Below the pieces are notes generated by a model. It worked only from the letters and a program-made list of their open reading frames with translations. It was not told the origin of the DNA and did not search any database. DNA of 10,654 nucleotides from Oscillospiraceae bacterium (GTDB lineage Bacteria; Bacillota; Clostridia; Oscillospirales; Acutalibacteraceae), in the NCBI GenBank assembly GCA_009786735.1, contig WQRM01000043.1, positions 1 through 10,654 of the forward strand, written 5' to 3'. Position numbers and translations under genes: made by a program. This document shows, one piece after another, positions 1-4,863 of this stretch (position 1 is its first letter; each line of letters starts with the position of its first letter).

Positions 1-418
1 CGCCAGCGAGGGTCGTCGCGGCGGTCCACAGGGGATAGTCTGGCGAAGGAACGAGCACTTCGTCGCCGTGGTTGAGCATCGCCTGCAACGTGATTTGAAT
101 GAGCTCGCTCACGCCATTGCCGGTGTAGATGTCTTCTTCGCACACGTTGGGCACGCCCAAGTTGCGGTGATACTGCGCGATGGCTTCACGCGCTTGTGGC
201 AGCCCCTTGGTGCTGGAATATGGCACACAAGCGGCGGCATGCGTGGTTAGGCTCTGCTGCACCGATGGCGTGGTTTCAAAGCCAAATGCGCCCGGATTGC
301 CGATGTTCAGGCGAATGACATCCACGCCTTGGGCGATGAGTGCGTCGGCTTGGTCGCTGATGCGGCCGCGCAGCTCGTAACGCACGTTCTTTATCTTGTC
401 CGACTTTTCGATATGCAT
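1..418 (-). CDS. alaA: AlaA-type alanine/glutamate-pyruvate aminotransferase, N-terminal part (cut by window edge)
   Basis: This is the first 139 residues of a PLP-dependent class I/II aminotransferase; the rest lies beyond base 1. It begins MHIEKSDKIKNVRYELRG, then LNIGNPGAFGF (about residues 38-48), YSSTKGLPQAREAI, GNGVSELI and PSPDYPLWTAA. These blocks follow the order and wording of E. coli AlaA, which makes alanine from pyruvate with glutamate as amino donor in the cytoplasm. The GNGVSE loop is expected to touch the PLP phosphate; the PLP lysine would lie outside the window. The ATG at 418 is preceded by AGAGG seven bases upstream, on the minus strand. It lies 150 bases downstream of the CofE-like gene, with two hairpin repeats between, so it may have its own promoter. 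A related aminotransferase such as an aspartate-type enzyme is possible, but the N-terminal match to AlaA is good. Confidence 0.85.
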   Translation of the reverse strand, partial: MHIEKSDKIKNVRYELRGRISDQADALIAQGVDVIRLNIGNPGAFGFETTPSVQQSLTTHAAACVPYSSTKGLPQAREAIAQYHRNLGVPNVCEEDIYTGNGVSELIQITLQAMLNHGDEVLVPSPDYPLWTAATTLAG

Positions 419-445
419 AAAAATTCCTCTTTCTTGCCCTTTTTA

Positions 446-492
446 CCGCTTTTTGAAAAAAAGCGGCGCAAAAAACTTTGGCCGCTTCGCGG
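446..492. repeat. Two-hairpin repeat, copy 1L (inverted relative to 1R)
   Basis: A 9-bp stem (CCGCTTTTT with AAAAAGCGG, loop GAA, 446-466) is followed by CGCAAAAAACTTTGG and then a 4-bp GC stem with a TTC loop (CCGC-TTC-GCGG, 482-492). It is the same design as the other copies, with different stem bases. It is oriented as if it followed a plus-strand gene, yet no plus-strand gene ends here. With copy 1R it makes a head-to-head pair that fills the gap between the CofE-like gene and the aminotransferase. Confidence 0.65.
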
Positions 493-510
493 TGGTTCAT
501 TAAAATGTCA

Positions 511-561
511 TCGCCGAAGGCGACTGAAGTTTTTTTGGTTCTTTTTTTACAAAAAAAGAAC
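511..561 (-). repeat. Two-hairpin repeat, copy 1R, just after the CofE-like gene
   Basis: Read on the minus strand after the CofE-like stop (569), it shows an 11-bp A/T-rich stem (GTTC plus T7 against A7 plus GAAC, loop of 2), then CCAAAAAAACTTCAGT, then a short GC stem with a TTC loop. On the plus strand the short stem is TCGCC-GAA-GGCGA (511-523) followed by a T7 run (530-536). The antisense reading is therefore the one that resembles an intrinsic terminator. It is very similar to the copy at 4811-4863, including a compensating change in the short stem. Confidence 0.75.
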
Positions 562-568
562 AAGAATA

Positions 569-1726
569 TTACGCGGCGAAGTTGTCGAAATAGCCTTGCA
601 CGAGCACGATGGGCGTGCCTTTGTCACCGCTGCCGCTGACGAGGTCGCACAGGCTGCCGAGCAAGTCAGTGTAGTGGCGGGGGGTGGTGCCTTGCGCGCT
701 GTCGGCCAGTTGGCTGGTTTTGGCGGCGATGGCAGCGCGGACTTCGTCATCACTTTTGCCGGTGAGTTCGTTGTCCAGCAGATACTTGAGCTTGAGCTCG
801 CTGGGCGTGCCGCGCAGCCCGGGGGTGAAGCCCGGCGAAACCACGGGGTCGGCGAGCTCCCAGATGTGTGCCACGGGGTCTTTGAATGCGCCGTCGCCGT
901 AGACCATCACTTCCACTTGCTTGCCGGTTGCGGCGTGCAGCTTCGCGGCGATGTCTGCCACCACGGCATCGCAGCCACGCGGGAACAGCTTGAGGCTGTC
1001 TTCCGTGGCTTTGTTCGAGCCCAGCAGACCGTACTGCTCGTGATAGCCGCTGCCGTCCACGGACTCAGCCAGCACGTCATCGAGACCATACACGGTTTGT
1101 GCGCCAGCTTCGCGCAGCAAACGCTTGTTGCGCGTGCGCGTGTGAATGTCGCAGCACAGCACGTGCGGGCAGAACTCCAGCACGCGGCGCACGTCGTTGC
1201 AGAAGATGATCTCGATGTGGTCGCCAAAGCTTTTGTAGAACTCGGCGTAATCCACACCGGTGTATTCCAGCACGGTGTTGTGCCCGAATTTTGCGCGATA
1301 CTCCGCTTCGGTGAGCAGGTCGGTGTAGGGGTTCACACCGGCTGCATCAAGGTCGTCCCACGAGATGAGGTGGTTGCCCACTTCGTCGCTGGGATATTGC
1401 AGCATGATATAAAGCTTGTCGCAGCCTTGGGCGATGCCGCGCAGTGCCGCAAAGCGGTTGCGCGAGAAAATCGGGTGTGTGGCGGCGACGACTCCGCCCG
1501 GGAACTTGCGGCGGATGTCCGCAGCGATTTGCGCGGTGGTGGCGTAGTTACTCTGGGCGCGTGCGACTACAGCTTCGGTGACGGCAACCACGTCGCGGTC
1601 GCGCAGGGCAAAGCCTTCGTCTTTTGTGGCGGCGAGCACGCTGTCCACCACAATGGCGGCGATGTCGTCACCGGATTTAATCATCGGCGCGCGGATGCCG
1701 CGGGCGATGGTGCCAACTGTTTTCAT
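569..1726 (-). CDS. CofE-like protein (coenzyme F420-0:L-glutamate ligase family)
   Basis: This 385-residue protein belongs to the F420-0:gamma-glutamyl ligase (CofE) family, as judged by GTIARGIRAP near the N-terminus, KSGDDIAAIVVDSVLAA (17-33) and DVVAVTEAVVARAQS (45-59). CofE adds glutamates to coenzyme F420 in archaea and actinobacteria. Longer homologues of this size are common in Clostridia that do not make F420, and another CofE relative, chlamydial FolC2, acts on folate, so the substrate here is open. No other F420 gene is in the window. The ATG at 1726 has AAAGGATG upstream. The gene lies 28 bases after the GNAT gene and is probably co-transcribed with it. It ends with an ordinary TAA (569-571), seven bases before a hairpin repeat. 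The family call is solid; the reaction is not. Confidence 0.8.
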   Translation of the reverse strand: MKTVGTIARGIRAPMIKSGDDIAAIVVDSVLAATKDEGFALRDRDVVAVTEAVVARAQSNYATTAQIAADIRRKFPGGVVAATHPIFSRNRFAALRGIAQGCDKLYIMLQYPSDEVGNHLISWDDLDAAGVNPYTDLLTEAEYRAKFGHNTVLEYTGVDYAEFYKSFGDHIEIIFCNDVRRVLEFCPHVLCCDIHTRTRNKRLLREAGAQTVYGLDDVLAESVDGSGYHEQYGLLGSNKATEDSLKLFPRGCDAVVADIAAKLHAATGKQVEVMVYGDGAFKDPVAHIWELADPVVSPGFTPGLRGTPSELKLKYLLDNELTGKSDDEVRAAIAAKTSQLADSAQGTTPRHYTDLLGSLCDLVSGSGDKGTPIVLVQGYFDNFAA

Positions 1727-1754
1727 GCGTTGTCATCCTTTCTCATGCGAGAGT

Positions 1755-2198
1755 TTATAAGCGTTTGAAAAATTGCGTTGTCCATATCGTATAGTCATTG
1801 CTGGTGTAAAAATGCCTCACCGCTTCGGCGTCTTTCGTTGCCGAAGACAGCAGCATATGTTGAAGCCCGTTTTGCCGCGCATCGGCTTCGCATTGACCAA
1901 GCAGCACTTTCCCAAGCCCGCGCGAGCGATAATCTTTGCTGATGAACAGGTCGAGCACTTCAACAAAGTCAACCCCTTGCGGGAACACGCAAAATTCGTT
2001 GTCGTGCCGCACTTCGGCCATCAGATAGCCAATCACCCGTTGCGCGTCCTTGAGCACATAGCAGTAGGGCGATAGGTCCACGGCGATTTGCTCGGGCGTG
2101 CCCGCCACAAAGCCATAGGTGATGTGTTCGGCGGCCCACTCTTGCTGCAGCTGCGCGATGTCGTTGAGGTGCTCTGTTTGCATGGGTTCACAGGTCAT
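1755..2198 (-). CDS. GNAT family N-acetyltransferase
   Basis: This 147-residue protein is a single-domain GNAT acetyltransferase. The acetyl-CoA pyrophosphate loop is visible as RSRGLGKVLL (91-100, R-x-x-G-x-G), preceded by the strand VEVLDLFISKDY and followed by a helix. The C-terminal part HFYTSNDYTIWTTQFFKRL matches the usual end of the fold (FY at the acceptor side). I chose the ATG at 2198 over the in-frame ATG at 2240 because GGGGAGG lies seven bases before it. This start overlaps the stop of the transglutaminase-like gene as ATGA, which points to translational coupling. The substrate cannot be told from sequence; small molecules or a protein N-terminus are both possible. The downstream neighbour in the run is the CofE-like gene. 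Confidence 0.85.
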   Translation of the reverse strand: MTCEPMQTEHLNDIAQLQQEWAAEHITYGFVAGTPEQIAVDLSPYCYVLKDAQRVIGYLMAEVRHDNEFCVFPQGVDFVEVLDLFISKDYRSRGLGKVLLGQCEADARQNGLQHMLLSSATKDAEAVRHFYTSNDYTIWTTQFFKRL

Positions 2199-2945
2199 GC
2201 GTTGTCCTCCCCGTGTATCCAGCGCAGACCGCCAGCCCATTTTTGCGCCGAGTGCGCCAAAATCGCGCGCGTATAGTCGTTCAAGCGGCTGGTGGTGTAG
2301 TCATACTGGTGCGCTTCGTTCACGTGATAATTCACCACGCCCACGGATTGATACTGCTCGCCGGTGGTGAAGAAAATGTCGTTGCCGTGTTGGTGGTCAA
2401 TCAGCGCAGGGTTGTTGTGAATCTCCCACGCGCTGTGGTCGCACAGCACGCCCGCGTTGGCATCCGCCACGCGCCATTTGCCGTTGATGTGCACCTCAAC
2501 CACTTGGTGTCCGCAGTAAGGAAAGCTCGTGTTGCCGGTGACCAAAATCCGCGCGGGATAGCCCGCCACCTGCAGCAGCACGCAAGCCACGCGCGCCAAG
2601 TTCGTGCACCAATAAGTCGTGCGGGCGATGATGTCTTCTTCCGTGCCGCCAAAGATGAGGTCGTGCGTGCTGGTGTTGCAGGGCTCAACCACTTTTTTGC
2701 GCACAAAGCGGAGGATCTTCTCGGGTGTTTTGCGCCGCCGCACGATCTTTTCCAGCGCCGGGCGGCTGCCGGGCACCGTAGCCCACCGCCAAGTCCGTGT
2801 AGTCGCTGTAGAGATAGGCCTGCGACTCCTCGTCAAGCTTGATCATGCGCGCAAACAGCATGCGGTCAACGCTGCCGGGGGCGTGGGTGTCGTTCTCAAG
2901 CATGATTTGATATTGCGGCCCGAATGCCGCCGTGCCGGTTGTCAT
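2195..2945 (-). pseudogene. Transglutaminase-like (papain-fold) protein, broken by a one-base frameshift
   Basis: Two overlapping reading frames together make one protein. Frame A starts at ATG 2945 (GGGGAGGGG seven bases upstream) and reads MTTGTAAFGPQYQIMLE to DYTDLAVGYG, ending uselessly at 2685. Frame B carries the rest from about 2771 (PGSRPALEKIV) to the TGA at 2195. The distance of 751 bases equals 250 codons plus one base, so a single extra base near 2765-2780 would explain the break. Frame B has the transglutaminase core: WCTNLARVACVLLQVAGYPAR with the likely nucleophile Cys (codon 2606-2608), GHQVVEVHINGKW with the His, and VADAN with the Asp. The whole triad is thus intact, in a protein of about 249 residues. 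Transglutaminase-like proteins include amide hydrolases and peptidases; the role here is unknown. A sequencing error is as likely as a true pseudogene. The stop overlaps the GNAT start. Confidence 0.75.
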
Positions 2946-2977
2946 GCGCAAACCCCTCCCCATTGTCACTCTATTAT

Positions 2978-3006
2978 AGTATAACATATTTTGCATGGGA
3001 AGTCAA
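2978..3006 (-). promoter_or_regulatory. Sigma-A/70-type promoter of the transglutaminase-GNAT-CofE run
   Basis: On the minus strand, TTGACT (3001-3006) is followed after exactly 17 bases by TATACT (2978-2983), with a TATAAT overlapping it further on (2973-2978). The transcript would begin about 25 bases before the ATG at 2945 and its GGGGAGGGG ribosome site. Confidence 0.7.
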
Positions 3007-3013
3007 TGTTTTC

Positions 3014-3026
3014 CTCGCGGCGCGAG
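3014..3026. promoter_or_regulatory. Perfect GC-rich inverted repeat next to the minus-strand -35 box
   Basis: CTCGCG-G-CGCGAG is a perfect 6-bp inverted repeat with a one-base centre. It lies eight bases upstream of the TTGACT box, a place where an operator or activator site would act. No protein can be assigned to it. Confidence 0.35.
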
Positions 3027-3107
3027 ATTTCCGTAAATTCCCGAAAACAAGCTGGGTTTTGCGCAAAAATTCCCAAAGACATATCAAGAACAGCAAATCA
3101 CGAAAAC

Positions 3108-3151
3108 TTTATCGCGGTGAAGCGTTGACTTTTTCGCGCTGTTGCGATAAA
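3108..3151. promoter_or_regulatory. Inverted repeat TTTATCGC...GCGATAAA framing the plus-strand -35 box
   Basis: Two perfect 8-base arms, TTTATCGC (3108-3115) and GCGATAAA (3144-3151), are 28 bases apart. The -35 box lies between them and the right arm runs into the -10 box. Two half-sites placed like this suggest a repressor operator, but the regulator is unknown and chance is not excluded. Confidence 0.4.
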
Positions 3152-3153
3152 AT
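3125..3153 (+). promoter_or_regulatory. Sigma-A/70-type promoter of the 3201 gene
   Basis: TTGACT (3125-3130), a 17-base spacer and TAAAAT (3148-3153) form a good promoter about 48 bases before the ATG at 3201. It points away from the minus-strand promoter at 2978-3006, so the 255-base gap is a divergent control region. Confidence 0.7.
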
Positions 3154-3200
3154 ATTCTTGCAGGCAGACGCAGGCAAGCTTTACGAAATGAGGATGTGCG

Positions 3201-3719
3201 ATGAGTAAGCCCAAGCACACGGTGTATTTTTTGGACGAAAGCGGCAAGCTGATTGACGAACCCAGGCGGGTTGCGCATGGCCGTGCCGTCAAACCGCCCA
3301 AATTCACGCCACCGCATGGCCGTAGCTTCCATTGGAGCTGCGACACCGCGCGCATCACGCAGGACGTGTATTGCGTAGCCATCACCCACGCTGCTGCGCC
3401 GCAGGTTACCCTGGCCGGTACCGCGAGCGCCACGCAGTTTCGCGTGCATGTGTTAGACATGCGCGAAGGGTGTCCTTGCGGCAAGATGTTGCCCTTGGGG
3501 AACTGGCGCGCAGGCGAATCCATGACGCGTGAAGATCTTGCCTGCCTGCATCTGCCAAACACCAAGCAACTGCGACCGTTCCGGTTGCATGTGCACAGCA
3601 ATGTGCTGCTCACACTCACCGACGTAGGTGTGCGCGCGTTTGACCGCCAAACCATGCGTCCTCTGAAAATGATGGAACTGGTGCACAGCGGCACACAAAC
3701 GCAGCTTGAGGCGGCGTAG
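3201..3719 (+). CDS. Hypothetical protein with a CPC motif
   Basis: I do not recognise this 172-residue protein. It is single, with its own promoter upstream (3125-3153), GAGG seven bases before the ATG, and a terminator after it, which together argue that it is a real gene. It has no signal peptide or membrane segment, so it is probably cytoplasmic. The first 45 residues are basic and proline-rich (KPPKFTPPHGRSFHW). The middle has short strand-like stretches such as VYCVAITHAA and QFRVHVLDM. It has five cysteines (47, 58, 91, 93, 115), two in EGCPCGKMLPLG, and many histidines, so metal binding or a redox role is conceivable but unproven. The C-terminal part (NVLLTLTDVGVRAFD) also looks beta-rich. 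The stop TAG is followed after 12 bases by a hairpin repeat. Confidence 0.65.
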   Translation: MSKPKHTVYFLDESGKLIDEPRRVAHGRAVKPPKFTPPHGRSFHWSCDTARITQDVYCVAITHAAAPQVTLAGTASATQFRVHVLDMREGCPCGKMLPLGNWRAGESMTREDLACLHLPNTKQLRPFRLHVHSNVLLTLTDVGVRAFDRQTMRPLKMMELVHSGTQTQLEAA

Positions 3720-3731
3720 CGCGAAGCTTTT

Positions 3732-3773
3732 GCTACTTTTTTTGCAAAAAAAGTAGCGCAAAAAAACCTAGAC
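3732..3773 (+). repeat. Two-hairpin repeat, copy 2, just after the 3201 gene
   Basis: A perfect 12-bp stem (GCTAC plus T7 against A7 plus GTAGC, loop GC, 3732-3757) is followed by GCAAAAAAACCTAGAC, matching the CAAAAAAACTTTAGTC that follows the long stem in copy 4. The short GC stem is missing here; a strong ordinary terminator begins a few bases later instead. Confidence 0.7.
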
Positions 3774-3781
3774 TTTTATGA

Positions 3782-3822
3782 ACCCCCACCCTCTGCGTGA
3801 CAGAGCGTGGGGGTCTTTGTTT
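3782..3822 (+). terminator. Intrinsic terminator of the 3201 gene
   Basis: ACCCCCAC and CTCTG pair with CAGAG and GTGGGGGT across a five-base loop (3796-3800), with one C-C mismatch inside a stem of about 13 pairs. TCTTTGTTT follows. The T-rich side is on the plus strand, so it stops the 3201 transcript before it enters the convergent MrnC gene. Confidence 0.8.
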
Positions 3823-3837
3823 GATCAGTAGGTGTTG

Positions 3838-3891
3838 CCGCGAAGCGCCTGCGCCCCGCAGGGGTGGTTCTTTTTTTCAAAATAAAGAACC
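3838..3891 (-). repeat. Two-hairpin repeat, copy 3, overlapping the end of mrnC
   Basis: On the minus strand an A/T stem (GGTTCTTT...AAAGAACC, one mismatch, 3866-3891) is followed by a GC stem CCTGCG-GGG-CGCAGG (3848-3862) and a short CGC-TTC-GCG stem (3839-3847). The mrnC stop codon lies inside the long hairpin. This copy is the most diverged. Confidence 0.6.
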
Positions 3892-4242
3892 GAACAACTC
3901 CCGTGCTCGCGCCTCCTCCCCGCGCAGCCACAGCCAGCCGAACAACGCCTCCAGCCCTGTGGCGAGTGCATATTCCTGCGCGGTGCATCGTTGGGGCAGC
4001 GTGCCGTGCTTGGCGTTTTTGCCGCGGCGGAACACACCGGCTTCTTCGTCAGTGAGTTGTGGCAGCAGCTGCTTGGCGAGCTCGGCTTGTGCGCGTGCGT
4101 TGACCTGCGCGGTGGCGAGCTTGTGCAGCTCACCGGCCGGGCGGTTGGCTTGCTGCAGCAGGCGTTCGCGCACCAGTAGGCTGAACACGGCGTCGCCAAA
4201 AAACGCAAGGGCAAGGGGGGAATATTGCGTGGGGTTGGTCAT
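3877..4242 (-). CDS. mrnC: Mini-ribonuclease III (Mini-III)
   Basis: Mini-III is a dimeric RNase III-type nuclease without the dsRNA-binding domain; in Bacillus it trims the ends of 23S rRNA precursor. This protein has 121 residues, a little short for the family. It shows ALAFFGDAVFSLLVRERLL (11-29), with the conserved Asp of the first nuclease motif; a middle block DEEAGVFRRGKNAKHGTLP; and the second motif ALATGLEALFGWLWL with the conserved Glu. The ATG at 4242 is chosen because TTGAGGTG lies just before it and contains the TGA stop of the GNAT gene, leaving eight bases between the genes and suggesting coupled translation. In Bacillus mrnC follows cysS; here it follows a GNAT gene. The last residues, GSLF and the stop, are encoded inside a hairpin repeat, so the normal C-terminus may have been replaced. 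Confidence 0.88.
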   Translation of the reverse strand: MTNPTQYSPLALAFFGDAVFSLLVRERLLQQANRPAGELHKLATAQVNARAQAELAKQLLPQLTDEEAGVFRRGKNAKHGTLPQRCTAQEYALATGLEALFGWLWLRGEEARARELFGSLF

Positions 4243-4250
4243 GTTGCACC

Positions 4251-4799
4251 TCAATTGCGCAGTGATTTTGCCATGAAAATGTCGGGCTTGCCGAAACCAT
4301 TGGCATCGGGCATCACACCCACAATGGCGAAGCCAAGCTTTTGATAAAACGCCGTTGGGTGACGACCGGGATTGAAGCATTGCAAGTGCTGCGGCAGGTT
4401 ATTGTACAAGTTCGCGTTCGCGAGGCAGGTCTCGTTTTTTTCATCGTCCGAGCCGCACCAAAGCGTCAGCCCGCCGCGCGTGCGGGCGACTTGCTCGATA
4501 GTCTGCACAAGTGCGCGTCCCACGCCTTTGCCCCGCCAATCTTTCCGCACAACGAGGGGATGCAGCTCCCACACATTGCCATCATAAGTCGGCAAAACAC
4601 CCGCCCAGCCGATGACTTCATCACCGTGCGTGGCTACGAGAATTTCTGGTTCGCCGTCGTCGCAGGGTTGCATGATTTCGTTGATTTCCTGCTGCGCGTC
4701 GCCAATGGATTCCCATGCGTGGGGGAACGCATCGTGCAGCAGTTGCGCGGCTTGTTCGCGCTGGGTTTCAGCCAAGTTTTGTATACTAACGATATACAT
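4251..4799 (-). CDS. GNAT acetyltransferase resembling aminoglycoside 6'-N-acetyltransferases
   Basis: This 182-residue protein is a GNAT enzyme. The acetyl-CoA loop is DWRGKGVGRALV (87-98, R-x-x-G-x-G), preceded by VWELHPLVVRK. The C-terminal part HPTAFYQKLGFAIVGVMPD, then ANGFGKPDIFMAKSL, is close to the ending seen in AAC(6')-like proteins, which acetylate aminoglycosides in resistant strains. Many housekeeping GNATs share this ending, so drug modification is only a possibility. I prefer the ATG at 4799 over that at 4811, because GGAG sits six bases before it and the earlier ATG is part of that ribosome site. The gene starts 39 bases after the EIIC gene with no clear promoter between, and mrnC follows after eight bases, so the three genes are probably one transcript. 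Confidence 0.85.
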   Translation of the reverse strand: MYIVSIQNLAETQREQAAQLLHDAFPHAWESIGDAQQEINEIMQPCDDGEPEILVATHGDEVIGWAGVLPTYDGNVWELHPLVVRKDWRGKGVGRALVQTIEQVARTRGGLTLWCGSDDEKNETCLANANLYNNLPQHLQCFNPGRHPTAFYQKLGFAIVGVMPDANGFGKPDIFMAKSLRN

Positions 4800-4810
4800 A
4801 CGAATCTCCA

Positions 4811-4863
4811 TCGCGGAACGCGACTAAAGTTTTTTTGGTTACTTTTTTTTCAAAAAAAGTAAC
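4811..4863 (-). repeat. Two-hairpin repeat, copy 4, overlapping the end of the EIIC gene
   Basis: On the minus strand a perfect 12-bp stem (GTTAC plus T7 against A7 plus GTAAC, 4838-4863) is followed by CAAAAAAACTTTAGT and the short stem TCGCG-TTC-CGCGA (4811-4823). The EIIC stop codon and last seven residues are inside the long hairpin. It lies inside an apparent operon, between the EIIC and GNAT genes, so it cannot be a complete block to transcription unless there is another promoter. Confidence 0.75.

Noticed and set aside
446-561. A CRISPR array or tRNA-like structure in the repeat-rich gap
   Set aside because: The repeats are inverted, not direct with regular spacers, and no cloverleaf or anticodon arm can be drawn.
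329-1768. A 479-codon open frame on the plus strand opposite the CofE-like gene
   Set aside because: It has no ribosome site, its protein is rich in H, A, V and R without any family motif, and the opposite frame has clear CofE motifs. It is a shadow caused by codon bias.
2765-2785. Programmed +1 frameshift in the transglutaminase-like gene
   Set aside because: There is no slippery stop-codon context or stimulating structure like that of prfB, and the zero-frame extension is long and meaningless. Error or mutation is simpler.
2213-2842. A 209-codon plus-strand frame opposite the transglutaminase-like gene
   Set aside because: No ribosome site or motif; the minus strand carries the Cys-His-Asp core.
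4251-4799. Calling the second GNAT an aminoglycoside resistance gene
   Set aside because: The ending is shared by many GNATs, and the gene is embedded with mrnC, not with a mobile element or other resistance gene.
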